Shown here: positions 44,842 to 53,991 of the stretch, piece by piece
How the letters are laid out: every line of letters begins with the position of its first letter
Position numbering within the stretch: the first letter of the stretch is position 1
NCBI GenBank assembly: GCA_027487555.1
Contig: JAIYDI010000048.1
Span: 1 to 64,000, forward strand
Length of the DNA stretch: 64,000 nt
Direction of reading: 5' to 3'
From: Hyphomicrobiales bacterium
Lineage (GTDB): Bacteria > Pseudomonadota > Alphaproteobacteria > Rhizobiales > Devosiaceae
The notes under the pieces: generated by a model
Told to the model about the DNA's origin: nothing
Seen by the model: only the letters and a program-made list of their open reading frames with translations
Databases searched by the model: none
Position numbers and translations under genes: made by a program

Positions 44842-45786
44842 TCAGTCCTTCGGAGGGGAGAGCGTGACGCCATCGATGTTGCGGTCGGCCATGAGCACGC
44901 CATCCTCGATCCAGAGCCTTGCCACATGGATGGTGGTGCGGCGCTCCGCGGGCGTCTTGGGTTCGGGCTTTGCCGCTTCGTCCCACTCGGGGTGGGTGAA
45001 ATAGAACAGCGCGGCCCAATCGCCCTGCACCACGGCCTGCGCGTGGCGGACGAAGCAGCGGTCCATCGGGTCGGTGCCCGGCTCGGCGAGGATCAATCCC
45101 TGCCGCTCCCAGGCAAGGCAATCGGGGGAGCGATAGACGGCCTGGCCGCACCATTCGTCGGTGATCATCCAGTAATGGCCGCCCAGTGCGAAGACGTTCG
45201 GTCCCTCGTGCGGCGGCGCGTCGGGCTTGCCGGCAATGGTGAGGCCATCGTCATCCCACATGGTGAGGTAGCGCGAGCGTACCGCATAGGTGGCGGAGCC
45301 GTTCGCCTCGTCCTTGTACCAGAGCCGCCAGCGGCCATCCGGGCAATGAAAGACGCAGGCGTCGATCACCTTGTCGGAATTGAGCGTCAGCGGACCCTGC
45401 CAGCGCCAGCGTTCGAGATCGGGGCTGGTCAGGTGAATGATCCGCCGGCCGACGCCCGAAAAATAGGTCGGTGCGCCCCGCGTATAGCTGAGGAACATGT
45501 GGTACTGCCCCTCGCCCCAGATCACCTCGGGGGCCCAATGGGTGTTGAGCTCGGAACTGCCGGGCTCGTCGAGACCCTGCACCGTGCCGTGATAGCTCCA
45601 CATGCGCCCGTCGGGAGATGTCGCGACGCCAATAGGCGAGCCATGGATCCAGCCGACGCCGGGGCCTTCGAGCCGCGGGCGGCGATTGGTGTAGAACATC
45701 CACCATTCCTGGCGGAAGCGATGCCAGATCACCGTGGGGTCGGCCGCGCCATCCTCGACAGGATCGATGAAGATCGGCTGGGACAT
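44842..45786 (-). CDS. five-bladed beta-propeller glycosidase-like protein (GH43/GH32 clan-like)
   Basis: A 314-residue cytoplasmic protein with the repeating pattern of a GH43-type propeller: DGAADPTVIWHRFRQEWWMFY near residue 11 carries the first-blade aspartate, HWAPEVIWGEGQYHMFLSY is the second-blade motif, and VIDACVFHCPDGRWRLWYKDE is the third, with an acidic residue as candidate general acid. The ATG at 45786 has AGGAGG 8 nt upstream; the ATG at 45792 is too close. It lies divergently upstream of accD. Substrate is not readable; an arabinoside or xyloside is plausible. Confidence 0.75.
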   Translation of the reverse strand: MSQPIFIDPVEDGAADPTVIWHRFRQEWWMFYTNRRPRLEGPGVGWIHGSPIGVATSPDGRMWSYHGTVQGLDEPGSSELNTHWAPEVIWGEGQYHMFLSYTRGAPTYFSGVGRRIIHLTSPDLERWRWQGPLTLNSDKVIDACVFHCPDGRWRLWYKDEANGSATYAVRSRYLTMWDDDGLTIAGKPDAPPHEGPNVFALGGHYWMITDEWCGQAVYRSPDCLAWERQGLILAEPGTDPMDRCFVRHAQAVVQGDWAALFYFTHPEWDEAAKPEPKTPAERRTTIHVARLWIEDGVLMADRNIDGVTLSPPKD

Positions 45787-45971
45787 CGGCATTTCCTCCT
45801 TTTGGCGCGACGCATCAGAGGTTATGTAGCGCTTATGGTGGACGGGCGGCAGGTGCTTAACCCCACCGGCCTTGCCTGACAAGATTCGCCACAATCGTCC
45901 CCTAGGGCAGGCTCAAAGGGCACCCGGTCCACCCGCTGCCGCCGGCAGCAGGCCCAACTCGAGAGGCACGC

Positions 45972-46928
45972 ATGAACTGGATCAACAACGTCGTCCGGCC
46001 GCGCATCCGGTCTTTCCTCCAGCCCAAGGATTCGGGCACGGAGAACCTCTGGGTCAAGGATCCGGAATCGGGCGAGATGGTGTTCTACCGCGATCTCGAG
46101 GCGAATATGTGGGTGGTGCCGAATTCCGGCTACCACATGAAGATCAAGGCCAGCGACCGGCTGGCGGGTTTCCTCGACGATGGCAAGTGGCAGGCGGTGT
46201 CCCTGCCGCAGGTGGCGACCGACCCGCTCAAGTTCCGCGATTCCAAGCGCTATGTCGACCGGCTGAAAGAGAGCCGCGTCAAGACCGGCATGGATGACGC
46301 GGTGGTGGTCGCCGTGGGCGCGCTTTACGGGCAGGCCGTGACCGTCGCCGTGCAGGATTTCGATTTCATGGGCGGCTCGCTCGGCATGGCGGCCGGGTCC
46401 GCGATCGTCACCGGGCTCGAGACGGCCGCGGCGAAGAAGACGCCCTTCGTGCTGTTCGTGTCGTCGGGTGGCGCACGCATGCAGGAAGGCATCCTGTCGC
46501 TCATGCAGATGCCACGCACCACGGTTGGCGTGCTCAGGCTGCGCGAGGCGGGCCTGCCCTTCATCGTGGTGTTCACCAACCCCACCACCGGCGGCGTGAC
46601 GGCGAGCTACGCGATGCTGGGGGATGTGCACATTGCCGAGCCGGGCGCGCTGATCGGCTTTGCCGGCCCGCGCGTCATCGAGCAGACCATCCGCGAGAAG
46701 CTGCCCAAGGGCTTCCAGCGCTCCGAATATCTGTGCGAGCACGGCATGGTCGATATGGTCGTGCATCGGCACAACCTGCGCGAAACCATCGGTTCGCTGA
46801 TCGGCATTCTCAGCAAGAAGCCGGCGCATGAGGCGCTGTCGGGGGCCACGCCGTCGCGCTTCGTGGCGCAGGTCGATACCAAGCCGTCCGACGGCGCGCA
46901 GGGCATGGAGCCGGCACACGCCGAGTAA
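45972..46928 (+). CDS. accD: acetyl-CoA carboxylase carboxyltransferase subunit beta AccD
   Basis: A 318-residue carboxyltransferase subunit making malonyl-CoA for fatty acid synthesis with Acc[21 protein letters not shown] and [20 protein letters not shown] are diagnostic. The N-terminal zinc-ribbon region reads [20 protein letters not shown] then PNSGYHMK: all four zinc cysteines of the E. coli type are replaced. From memory other Hyphomicrobiales AccD proteins are also degenerate here. It is followed 61 bp later by folC, the usual partner order; the trp genes that often precede it are absent. Confidence 0.95.
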   Translation: MNWINNVVRPRIRSFLQPKDSGTENLWVKDPESGEMVFYRDLEANMWVVPNSGYHMKIKASDRLAGFLDDGKWQAVSLPQVATDPLKFRDSKRYVDRLKESRVKTGMDDAVVVAVGALYGQAVTVAVQDFDFMGGSLGMAAGSAIVTGLETAAAKKTPFVLFVSSGGARMQEGILSLMQMPRTTVGVLRLREAGLPFIVVFTNPTTGGVTASYAMLGDVHIAEPGALIGFAGPRVIEQTIREKLPKGFQRSEYLCEHGMVDMVVHRHNLRETIGSLIGILSKKPAHEALSGATPSRFVAQVDTKPSDGAQGMEPAHAE

Positions 46929-46989
46929 GGTCCGGCCGCTTCGCGGATAGCAGGGGGGCGCGCCGCGGCCCCCCGTGAAGGAAGCAATC

Positions 46990-48312
46990 GTGCTGTTGTT
47001 CGAGAACCTCGTCCCCGTGTCCCGCACCGACGCCATCCTGAAGCGGCTGCTTGCGCTGCACCCCAAGCTGATCGACCTGAGCCTTGCCCGGATCGAGCGG
47101 CTGCTTGGCAAGATCGGCCACCCCGAGGAGCGCCTGCCTCCGGTCATCCATGTGGCCGGCACCAATGGCAAGGGCTCGACCATCGCATATCTGCGTGCCT
47201 TCCTCGAAGCGTCTGGGAAGACGGTGCATGTGATGACCTCGCCGCACCTCGTGCGGTTCAACGAGCGCATCCGGCTGGCGGGCAAGCTGGTGTCGAGCCG
47301 CCGGCTCAACCAGGCGCTCGAGTTCTGCGAAGAGGCGAATGGTCGCGACCCCATCACCTTCTTCGAGATTACAACGGCAGCGGCGTTCAAGCTGTATGCC
47401 GAGGTGAAGGCCGACTACCTGCTGCTCGAAACCGGCATGGGTGGCACCTATGATGCCTCGAATGTGGTGAAGGACCCGCTCGGGGTGATCATCACGCCGG
47501 TCGATCTCGACCACCAGGCCTTCCTTGGCGAAACGATCGCCGAAATCGCGGTCAGCAAGGCCGGTATCCTGAAGCGCGGGGCGAAGGCGGTGTTCGGCCG
47601 GCAGCGCGACGAGGGGCGGACCGTGCTGGTGCGCCATGCGGCCCGGCTCGGCATCACGCCGAAGATCATGGGCGAGGATTTCGACGGGCGACCGGAAGAT
47701 GGCCGGCTCGTCTTCAACGACGAGAATGGCCTGCTCGACCTGCCACCTCCCGCCCTGTTCGGCGCGCATCAGTTCGACAATGCCGCCCTCGCCATTGCCG
47801 CGACACGGCATTTCGGCTTGCCCGTCACCGAGGCGCACATTGCCGAGGGCCTGCGCAGGGTCGACTGGCCGGCCCGGCTGATGCCGCTTACCGGCACGCT
47901 TGCCTCGCTGCTCCCCGAAGGCAGCGAACTCTGGCTCGACGGCGGGCACAATGCGCATGGCGCTGCGGCGCTCGCCGCTGCCCTCGGCGACATGCAGGCG
48001 CGACGGCCGATGCCATTGGTTCTGATATTCGGGCTGATGAACACCCGGAAGCCGGCGGATTTCCTCGCGCCCTTCAAGGGCATGGCGGAGCGGGTGATCG
48101 CGCTCACCATTCCGGGCGAGCCCAATGCGCATGACAAGGCGGTGTTGCTCGAGGCGGCGAAGGCATCGGGCTTTACGGCAGAGGCGTCACGCTCGATCCT
48201 CAATGCGCTAGCCCGCGCCGGCGAGACGCGCCCCGCACCGCGCGTGGTATTTGCCGGGTCGCTCTATCTGGGCGGCCATGTTCTGCACCAGAACGGCACG
48301 CCGCCCAGCTGA
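46990..48312 (+). CDS. folC: bifunctional folylpolyglutamate synthase/dihydrofolate synthase FolC
   Basis: A 440-residue Mur-ligase-type enzyme adding glutamate to dihydropteroate and folates. The P-loop is VAGTNGKGSTIAYLRAFLEA; TSPHLVRFNERIRLAG, LLETGMGGTYDASNVV and the C-terminal LWLDGGHNAHGAAAL are conserved. The start is taken as GTG 46990, with GAAGGAAG 5 nt upstream; a GTG at 46975 in the same frame has no site. It forms an operon with accD. Confidence 0.94.
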   Translation: MLLFENLVPVSRTDAILKRLLALHPKLIDLSLARIERLLGKIGHPEERLPPVIHVAGTNGKGSTIAYLRAFLEASGKTVHVMTSPHLVRFNERIRLAGKLVSSRRLNQALEFCEEANGRDPITFFEITTAAAFKLYAEVKADYLLLETGMGGTYDASNVVKDPLGVIITPVDLDHQAFLGETIAEIAVSKAGILKRGAKAVFGRQRDEGRTVLVRHAARLGITPKIMGEDFDGRPEDGRLVFNDENGLLDLPPPALFGAHQFDNAALAIAATRHFGLPVTEAHIAEGLRRVDWPARLMPLTGTLASLLPEGSELWLDGGHNAHGAAALAAALGDMQARRPMPLVLIFGLMNTRKPADFLAPFKGMAERVIALTIPGEPNAHDKAVLLEAAKASGFTAEASRSILNALARAGETRPAPRVVFAGSLYLGGHVLHQNGTPPS

Positions 48313-48323
48313 TCGCGCATTGT

Positions 48324-49976
48324 TCAGTAGCGGGCATCCTCGAGCCCGCAGAACGGATCGACCGGTGAATGCCGGTTCCAGGTCTGGTTGCCGAGCAGGC
48401 ATTCGACCACGGCGCGCTGCATGGTCTCGGTAGTGGCATAGGCGTTGATATAGGTCGGCACGCGCGGCGCGTCGTAGAGCATGTAGGGGTAGCCGAACGA
48501 GACCATCAGCGTCGGGATCTCGTGCCAGTAGCGCTGCATCGACTTGCCGAAATTGCCGGTGAGCCTGAGCCAGTCGAGGAAGATACGGCCGCGCGTCAGG
48601 AGCGTCTCCTCACCAAACAGATAGAGCACGAGATCGAAATCATCGGCGCTCACCTCGGTGTCGGGGGCGTGCATCGTCACCTCGAAACCCTTGTCCTGCA
48701 GCATCTGCGGCAGCTGGAAGGGCAGCGGCTGCGGCATGAAGGGGAAGACGATGCCACCCGAGATCACCAGCACACGGCGGTGCTTCTGCGGATCGAGCGG
48801 CAGGAGATCCTGCGTGTCCTTCACCAGCGTCGGGGCACGTCGGGCCACCGTTTCGGCATAGGCGCGCATCTCGGGCGTGGCGATCTGGGGGATCGGCTTT
48901 GCAGGACGGTGCAGGCCGAGCGTGGCCTTGAGGGCCAGTTGCCGGATCACCGCCTCTTCGACCCGGGCCTCGGTCAGGCGGCCATCGGCGCGCGCCGCTT
49001 CGAGATAGGCGAAATCACGCTCCGGATCGTCGGAGAAGAGGATGACGTCGCAGCCTGCGCTCACGACTTCGGGCAGGTGCAGCGCGCGCTTCGAAAAGGC
49101 GCCAAGGCCGGCCATCGGCGTGGCATCGGAAACGATGAGCCCGTTGAAGCCCAGATGCTTGCGCAGCAGATCCTCGTTGATGAGCCTGTTGATCGTGCCC
49201 GGGCGGAAGGCATCGACGCCGGCATCGGGATTGATGCTGCGCACCCACGCGGGCAGCGCGATGTGGCCGGTCATCACCGAGAGCACGCCACCCGCGATGG
49301 CGGCCCGATAGAGGCGGCCGAAACTGGCCTCCCATTCCTCCATCGAAAGCGGGTTCACAGTGGTGACGAGGTGCTGGTCGCGGTCGTCGAAGCCCTCGCC
49401 CGGCCAATGCTTTACGGCGGACGCGATGCCATGGGACTGGAAGACGCGCATCTGCGTCAGGGCGTGGCGCTCGATGACATCGACATCGGAGCCGAAGCCG
49501 CGCGTCGCGACGATCGGGCTGCGGAAGGCCGCGTTGATGTCGAGCAGCGGCGTGAAGCTCCAGTTGATGCCCGCGGCCTGCGCCTCGAGCGCCATGAGGC
49601 GGCTTACTTCGGCGGTGATCGCCACGTCGTCGATGGCGGCGAGCGCCAGCGGGTTGGGCCATTCGAGCCCGAAGGGCAGGCTCATGCGGCTGCCCTCGAG
49701 ATCGGCCGAAACGAGGAGCGGTACGGGCGCCGTTGCATTCAGCTCGGCGACCAGCGCCCGCTCGCGCGCGGCGTCGCTGCCCATATGGCGCGTGATGCCG
49801 CCGGGACGGAAGGCCTTGAGCCGGGCAATATCTTCCTGCCGTTCGCCAGCGATGCGGAGGTTGAACAGTTGCCGCAGCCTTGCATTGCCGTCGAGCGCAG
49901 CAAACTGCGCCACAACCCAGGCGATCGCCTCGCGGTCGAGATTGAACGGACCATGCGCAAGGTGGTCGAGATTCAT
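48324..49976 (-). CDS. GH3 beta-N-acetylhexosaminidase-like protein (NagZ-type with extra C-terminal domain)
   Basis: A 550-residue GH3 protein. KHWPGEGFDDRDQHLVTTVNP near residue 200 contains the Asp-x-His dyad that acts as general acid/base in NagZ-type enzymes, and GLIVSDATPMAG has the predicted nucleophile aspartate. NagZ itself is about 340 residues; here a 200-residue alpha/beta C-terminal domain follows (RRVLVISGGIVFPF, VSFGYPYMLYDAP, TETMQRAVVECLLG). No signal peptide, so it is likely cytoplasmic and could act on imported GlcNAc-containing glycosides or muropeptides. GGAGG precedes the ATG. Confidence 0.85.
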   Translation of the reverse strand: MNLDHLAHGPFNLDREAIAWVVAQFAALDGNARLRQLFNLRIAGERQEDIARLKAFRPGGITRHMGSDAARERALVAELNATAPVPLLVSADLEGSRMSLPFGLEWPNPLALAAIDDVAITAEVSRLMALEAQAAGINWSFTPLLDINAAFRSPIVATRGFGSDVDVIERHALTQMRVFQSHGIASAVKHWPGEGFDDRDQHLVTTVNPLSMEEWEASFGRLYRAAIAGGVLSVMTGHIALPAWVRSINPDAGVDAFRPGTINRLINEDLLRKHLGFNGLIVSDATPMAGLGAFSKRALHLPEVVSAGCDVILFSDDPERDFAYLEAARADGRLTEARVEEAVIRQLALKATLGLHRPAKPIPQIATPEMRAYAETVARRAPTLVKDTQDLLPLDPQKHRRVLVISGGIVFPFMPQPLPFQLPQMLQDKGFEVTMHAPDTEVSADDFDLVLYLFGEETLLTRGRIFLDWLRLTGNFGKSMQRYWHEIPTLMVSFGYPYMLYDAPRVPTYINAYATTETMQRAVVECLLGNQTWNRHSPVDPFCGLEDARY

Positions 49977-50100
49977 CGGGCTCCTCCAGCTTCCTCTCGG
50001 CTACTATGCCTCAGAAGCCGCTGATGTCGCGCCCGAAATTCGCGCATGCCTGCCGCTCGAGCAGTTCCATCACATGCACGCGAGATAGCACCGCCGCGCA

Positions 50101-50135
50101 AACAAAAGCGCCGCCGGCGAGGAACCAGCGGCGCT
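50101..50135 (-). terminator. intrinsic terminator after trxA
   Basis: On the minus strand AGCGCCGC (50135-50128) pairs perfectly with GCGGCGCT (50114-50107), followed by TTTGTTT. It lies about 30 bp after the trxA stop codon. Confidence 0.8.
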
Positions 50136-50163
50136 GCTGAATGTTATGCAGCCGAGTGACAGA

Positions 50164-50487
50164 TCAGGCCGCGTGACCTTCGAGCCACTTGGCGAGGCCG
50201 GCCTTGGGCGTGCCTGCGCCGATCTTCATGTCGGCAGCTTCGCCGCCCTTGAACAGGATCATGGTCGGGATCGAACGGACACCGTACTTCACGGTGGTGT
50301 CGGGGTTCTCGTCCACGTTGAGCTTGACGATCTTCACCTTGCCCTTGAGCTCGGAGCTCAGCTCATCGAGAACCGGGGCGATGGCGCGACACGGGCCACA
50401 CCACTCGGCCCAGAAGTCGACGAGCACGGGCTCTTTGGAGGACAGGACTTCCTCGCCGAAAGTGGCGTCGGAAACGTGGGTTGTCAT
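50164..50487 (-). CDS. trxA: thioredoxin TrxA
   Basis: A 107-residue cytoplasmic thioredoxin. Active site [15 protein letters not shown] at residues 25-39 and cis-proline loop [12 protein letters not shown]. It reduces protein disulfides using thioredoxin reductase. ATG 50487 follows AAAGGC; the frame is open upstream into the intergenic region. It lies 78 bp downstream of addA, the common order addB-addA-trxA, and is followed by an intrinsic terminator. Confidence 0.97.
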   Translation of the reverse strand: MTTHVSDATFGEEVLSSKEPVLVDFWAEWCGPCRAIAPVLDELSSELKGKVKIVKLNVDENPDTTVKYGVRSIPTMILFKGGEAADMKIGAGTPKAGLAKWLEGHAA

Positions 50488-50565
50488 TGGTTTGCCTTTT
50501 GGGTTGAAAGCGGCGGTGTGTGTGATCCAAAAGCTAGGAAGAGTCCAGCAGGACTTCAATGAAAG

Positions 50566-53500
50566 TCACCCGATGGTGAACCCGGCTGCCGCATCCGCCA
50601 AAGCGGCCATCGGCAATTCTAGCAGCGATTCCAAGTTCGTCCAGAGGATCGCCGCTTGCACCTGCTTTTCGGGGAACAGCTGGGTTGCAAGCCGCGCATA
50701 GAGGGCGATCTGGGTGCGATAAGCCTCTTTCAGCGCTTCCGGCTGTAGAATCGGGGTCGCGTCGGATTTGAAGTCGACGACCAGCACGCGCTCGCGGCCG
50801 ACGACCAGCCGGTCGATGCGCCCGGCAATGGTCACCGGTTTTCCGTCGCGTGTGCCATGGGCGAGGAAGGGCACTTCGGCGCGGCTGTCTGGGCCGAAGA
50901 GGTGCTGCAGTTCGGGCCGGTCGAGGATGGCGAGCGCCTTGGCGATGAGCGCCGGGTGCTGGTCCGGTGCGTCGGGCCAGAGCGCGGCCATGGCCTTTTC
51001 GCCGACGACGGGGCGGAACAGTGGATCGATGCCCGGCAGGTGCTGCAGGAGCGCGTGGAGCGCCAGCCCGGCGCGGCGCGCCGTTTCGGCATCGCCCACG
51101 CTTGCAGCCGCCCCATCGAGCGCGCGGGCCGCGTCGGCCTGTTCACCCGCGCGCGACGGCTGGATGACCGGCACGAGGGTGGGGCGCGGCAGAGGCGGCA
51201 GGGTCAGGGGCTCGGGCTTGGCGTCGGCGTCGGCGCGGGGCGGACCCATGGCGGCGTGTGGCGGCAGACCCTTCGGGTAGCGCAGGCCGATCGCTTCGCC
51301 GGCGTCATCGGTGAGCGGATCGGCGTCGGGTTCGAGCGCATTGGTGATCGCCTCATACCAGCTGCCATCGAGCTTGCCGGTCTGGGTGAGGACGCCGGTG
51401 ACATAAAGCTCATCCTCGGCGCGGGTCACCGCGACATAGAGTTTCCGCCAATACTCGGCCTGCTGGCGGGCGGCTTCCTCTGCCTGGAAGGACGCCGTCT
51501 CGGCAAGATGCAGCTTCTGGCTCGACGCATGGACAAGCGTCGGCCCTCCCGCAAGGCGCGGCATGAAGAGCGGCCGGTTGGTCTTGGTGCTGTCGGGCCT
51601 CGTCGCCGCATCGGCGAGCACGACAATGGGCGCTTCGAGGCCCTTGGCGCCATGCACGGTCATGACCCTGACGCCGCTGCCTTTTTCCGACAGCTCGCGC
51701 TTGATGGTGACGTCGCGCTCGCGCAGCGCAGCGACGAAACCCTGCAGGCTCGGGCGCGCACTCTGCTCATGGGCGAGCGCCAGTTCGAGGAAGGCGTTGA
51801 ACACGTCGTCGACTTCGCGGCCAAAGCGCTGGTGGTAGCGGCGGAGCCCGCCATCGGCACCCAGCACCTCGGCGTAGAAGTTGAAGGGGCGGTCGAAATC
51901 CAGCCGTCCGCGCCAGCCGGCGAGCCGTTCGGCGGCGTCACGGGCGCGCGGATCGGGATGAATGGCGAGCCGGTCGAAGAGCCTGGCCCTGTCGCGGCCA
52001 TGGGCGAGATCGTGCAGCAGGTCCTCGTCGATATCGAAAAGCGGCGAGCGGAGCAGCGCGGCTAGCTGTAAGTCGTCGGCAGGGTTGAGCAGCACATCGC
52101 CGAGCGCGAGCAGATCGAGCACGGCGATATGGCGGGTAACGTTCAGCCTGTCGGCGCCCGGCGTCGCAAGCCCGGCGCTGTGCAGCGCGCGGATGATCTC
52201 GTGGAACAGCGCCGAGCGCGACTGCACGAGGATCAGCACATCCTCGGGGCGGACGGGGCGGTTGCGGGCGCCGAGCGTCCGGCCCCCACGTACCCACGAA
52301 GCGACCGTGTCGGCGATGTGGCCCGCCACCTGGCGTACCGCGCTCGGCCGGGGCGCCGGCAGGTTCACGGGCCACTCGACCTGCTCTTCCGGCTTTTGCT
52401 CCTGCACCGGTGGCCAGAGTACCACCTCGCCGCCCGCGTCGCGGCGCGCGGTGTCGTGGATGACGCCGGTATCGGCGAGCACGGCCTTGCGCAGGGTTTC
52501 GGGCTGAAAGACCCGATCGACGGCTTTCAGCACATTTCCGAGTGTGCGGAAGCTCGCGGTCAGCGGCACATTGTCGAAGGGCTTGTTGGCCGCCTTGGCG
52601 CGTTGCCGATACTCGCGGCCGGTTTCGAGGAAGAGTGCCGGCTCCGCCCCCTGGAACGAATAGATCGACTGCTTGCCGTCGCCCACCGCGAACAAAGTGC
52701 GCGGCTTTTCGACGGCACCGTCACCCGAAAAGAACTCGTCGGCCAGGGCTTTCACCACGGCCCATTGCTCGGGATTGGTGTCCTGGCTTTCATCGACGAG
52801 AATGTGGGTGATGCCGCCATCGAGCTTGTAGCGCACCCATGCGCCCTGTGCGTCGTCGCGCAGCAGGCGGCCGAGCCGATCGACGAGATCGTCGAAATCG
52901 AGCAGTGAGCGGGCGCGCTTGGCGTCCTCATAGGCGTCGAAGATCGTACCCAGCACGTCGAGCAGCGCCTCGGAACGCGCGACAAGTGCCGCCCGCTTCA
53001 TGCGGAAATGGCAGGCTTCGAGCCGCTCGCCTTCGGCGACGAGGCGTTGCGCCAGCACGGGAAGTTGCTCGACGATGGCCTTCTTCGGGAAGCCCTTCGG
53101 CACGGCGCCATCGCCGGTAAGGAAGGTCGCGAGGATGGAGCGGTGCGAGCGCATGTCGATGCGCGCGAGCCTGTCCTCGAAGGTTCGGCTGCTGCCCTTG
53201 GGCGGAAAGGCATGGTGCAGGTCGCGGTGATCGGCTGCGGTGAGGGGATAGCCATCGACGATCTCGGCGATGAGCGATGCGGGGCTCTCCGTCTGATCCG
53301 CGCCGACATGGGCGCGCAGCCGGCGTTTGGCACCGTCACGGTCGGCAAGGACGGCGACCAGCGCGGTGCGGTCTGCGAGACCGGTATTGATCGCTTCGGC
53401 GATCTGCTGGTCGGTCATTTCCTCGAAGAGCACCGCGACGGCGGCGTTCAGGTGTGAATCGGTCTTGAGACCGCCGGCGAGGATCGCCTCGCGCGCGGCG

Positions 53501-53991
53501 AGCACCATGGCTTCGCGCTCGAAATCCTCGAGGACGCTGAAGTCGATCGGCACGCCGGCCTCGACCGGGAAGCGGTGAAGGATGCTCTCGCAAAACGCGT
53601 GGATCGTCTGGATCTTGAGCCCGCCGGGCGTTTCGAGCGCATGGGCGAACAGGGTCCGGGCGCGGGCGAGATCGGCCTCGGAGGGCTGGGAATCGGTCAA
53701 CCGCCGAAGCTCGCCCGAAAGCGCGGTATCGGTCGCGAGCGCCCATTCGGCGAGGCTCGCCGAGATACGCTGGCGCATCTCGGCGGCGGCGGCCTTGGTA
53801 TAGGTCAGGCAGAGGATTTCGTCCGGCCGGACGCCCGAGAGCAGCAGGCGCAGCACGCGGTTGGTGAGCACGCGCGTCTTGCCCGAGCCGGCATTGGCTT
53901 CCACCCAGATCGAGCTCGATGGGTCGGCGGCGCGGCGCTGCCGGTCGCCGATATCGAAGGGCAGGGGGTCGAGCAGCGGACGTTCGCTCAT
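50566..53991 (-). CDS. addA: double-strand break repair helicase-nuclease AddA
   Basis: A 1141-residue UvrD-family helicase with a C-terminal nuclease. Walker A is VEANAGSGKTRVL near residue 30, helicase motif I-II region ILVDESQDTNPEQW near residue 400, and RVMTVHGAKGLEAPIVVLAD is motif V/VI region. The PD-(D/E)xK nuclease motif is RVLVVDFKSDATP near residue 1080. With AddB it resects DNA ends for RecA loading, the RecBCD equivalent in alphaproteobacteria. ATG 53991 follows AGGAGG and overlaps the addB stop by 4 bp. Confidence 0.95.
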   Translation of the reverse strand: MSERPLLDPLPFDIGDRQRRAADPSSSIWVEANAGSGKTRVLTNRVLRLLLSGVRPDEILCLTYTKAAAAEMRQRISASLAEWALATDTALSGELRRLTDSQPSEADLARARTLFAHALETPGGLKIQTIHAFCESILHRFPVEAGVPIDFSVLEDFEREAMVLAAREAILAGGLKTDSHLNAAVAVLFEEMTDQQIAEAINTGLADRTALVAVLADRDGAKRRLRAHVGADQTESPASLIAEIVDGYPLTAADHRDLHHAFPPKGSSRTFEDRLARIDMRSHRSILATFLTGDGAVPKGFPKKAIVEQLPVLAQRLVAEGERLEACHFRMKRAALVARSEALLDVLGTIFDAYEDAKRARSLLDFDDLVDRLGRLLRDDAQGAWVRYKLDGGITHILVDESQDTNPEQWAVVKALADEFFSGDGAVEKPRTLFAVGDGKQSIYSFQGAEPALFLETGREYRQRAKAANKPFDNVPLTASFRTLGNVLKAVDRVFQPETLRKAVLADTGVIHDTARRDAGGEVVLWPPVQEQKPEEQVEWPVNLPAPRPSAVRQVAGHIADTVASWVRGGRTLGARNRPVRPEDVLILVQSRSALFHEIIRALHSAGLATPGADRLNVTRHIAVLDLLALGDVLLNPADDLQLAALLRSPLFDIDEDLLHDLAHGRDRARLFDRLAIHPDPRARDAAERLAGWRGRLDFDRPFNFYAEVLGADGGLRRYHQRFGREVDDVFNAFLELALAHEQSARPSLQGFVAALRERDVTIKRELSEKGSGVRVMTVHGAKGLEAPIVVLADAATRPDSTKTNRPLFMPRLAGGPTLVHASSQKLHLAETASFQAEEAARQQAEYWRKLYVAVTRAEDELYVTGVLTQTGKLDGSWYEAITNALEPDADPLTDDAGEAIGLRYPKGLPPHAAMGPPRADADAKPEPLTLPPLPRPTLVPVIQPSRAGEQADAARALDGAAASVGDAETARRAGLALHALLQHLPGIDPLFRPVVGEKAMAALWPDAPDQHPALIAKALAILDRPELQHLFGPDSRAEVPFLAHGTRDGKPVTIAGRIDRLVVGRERVLVVDFKSDATPILQPEALKEAYRTQIALYARLATQLFPEKQVQAAILWTNLESLLELPMAALADAAAGFTIG

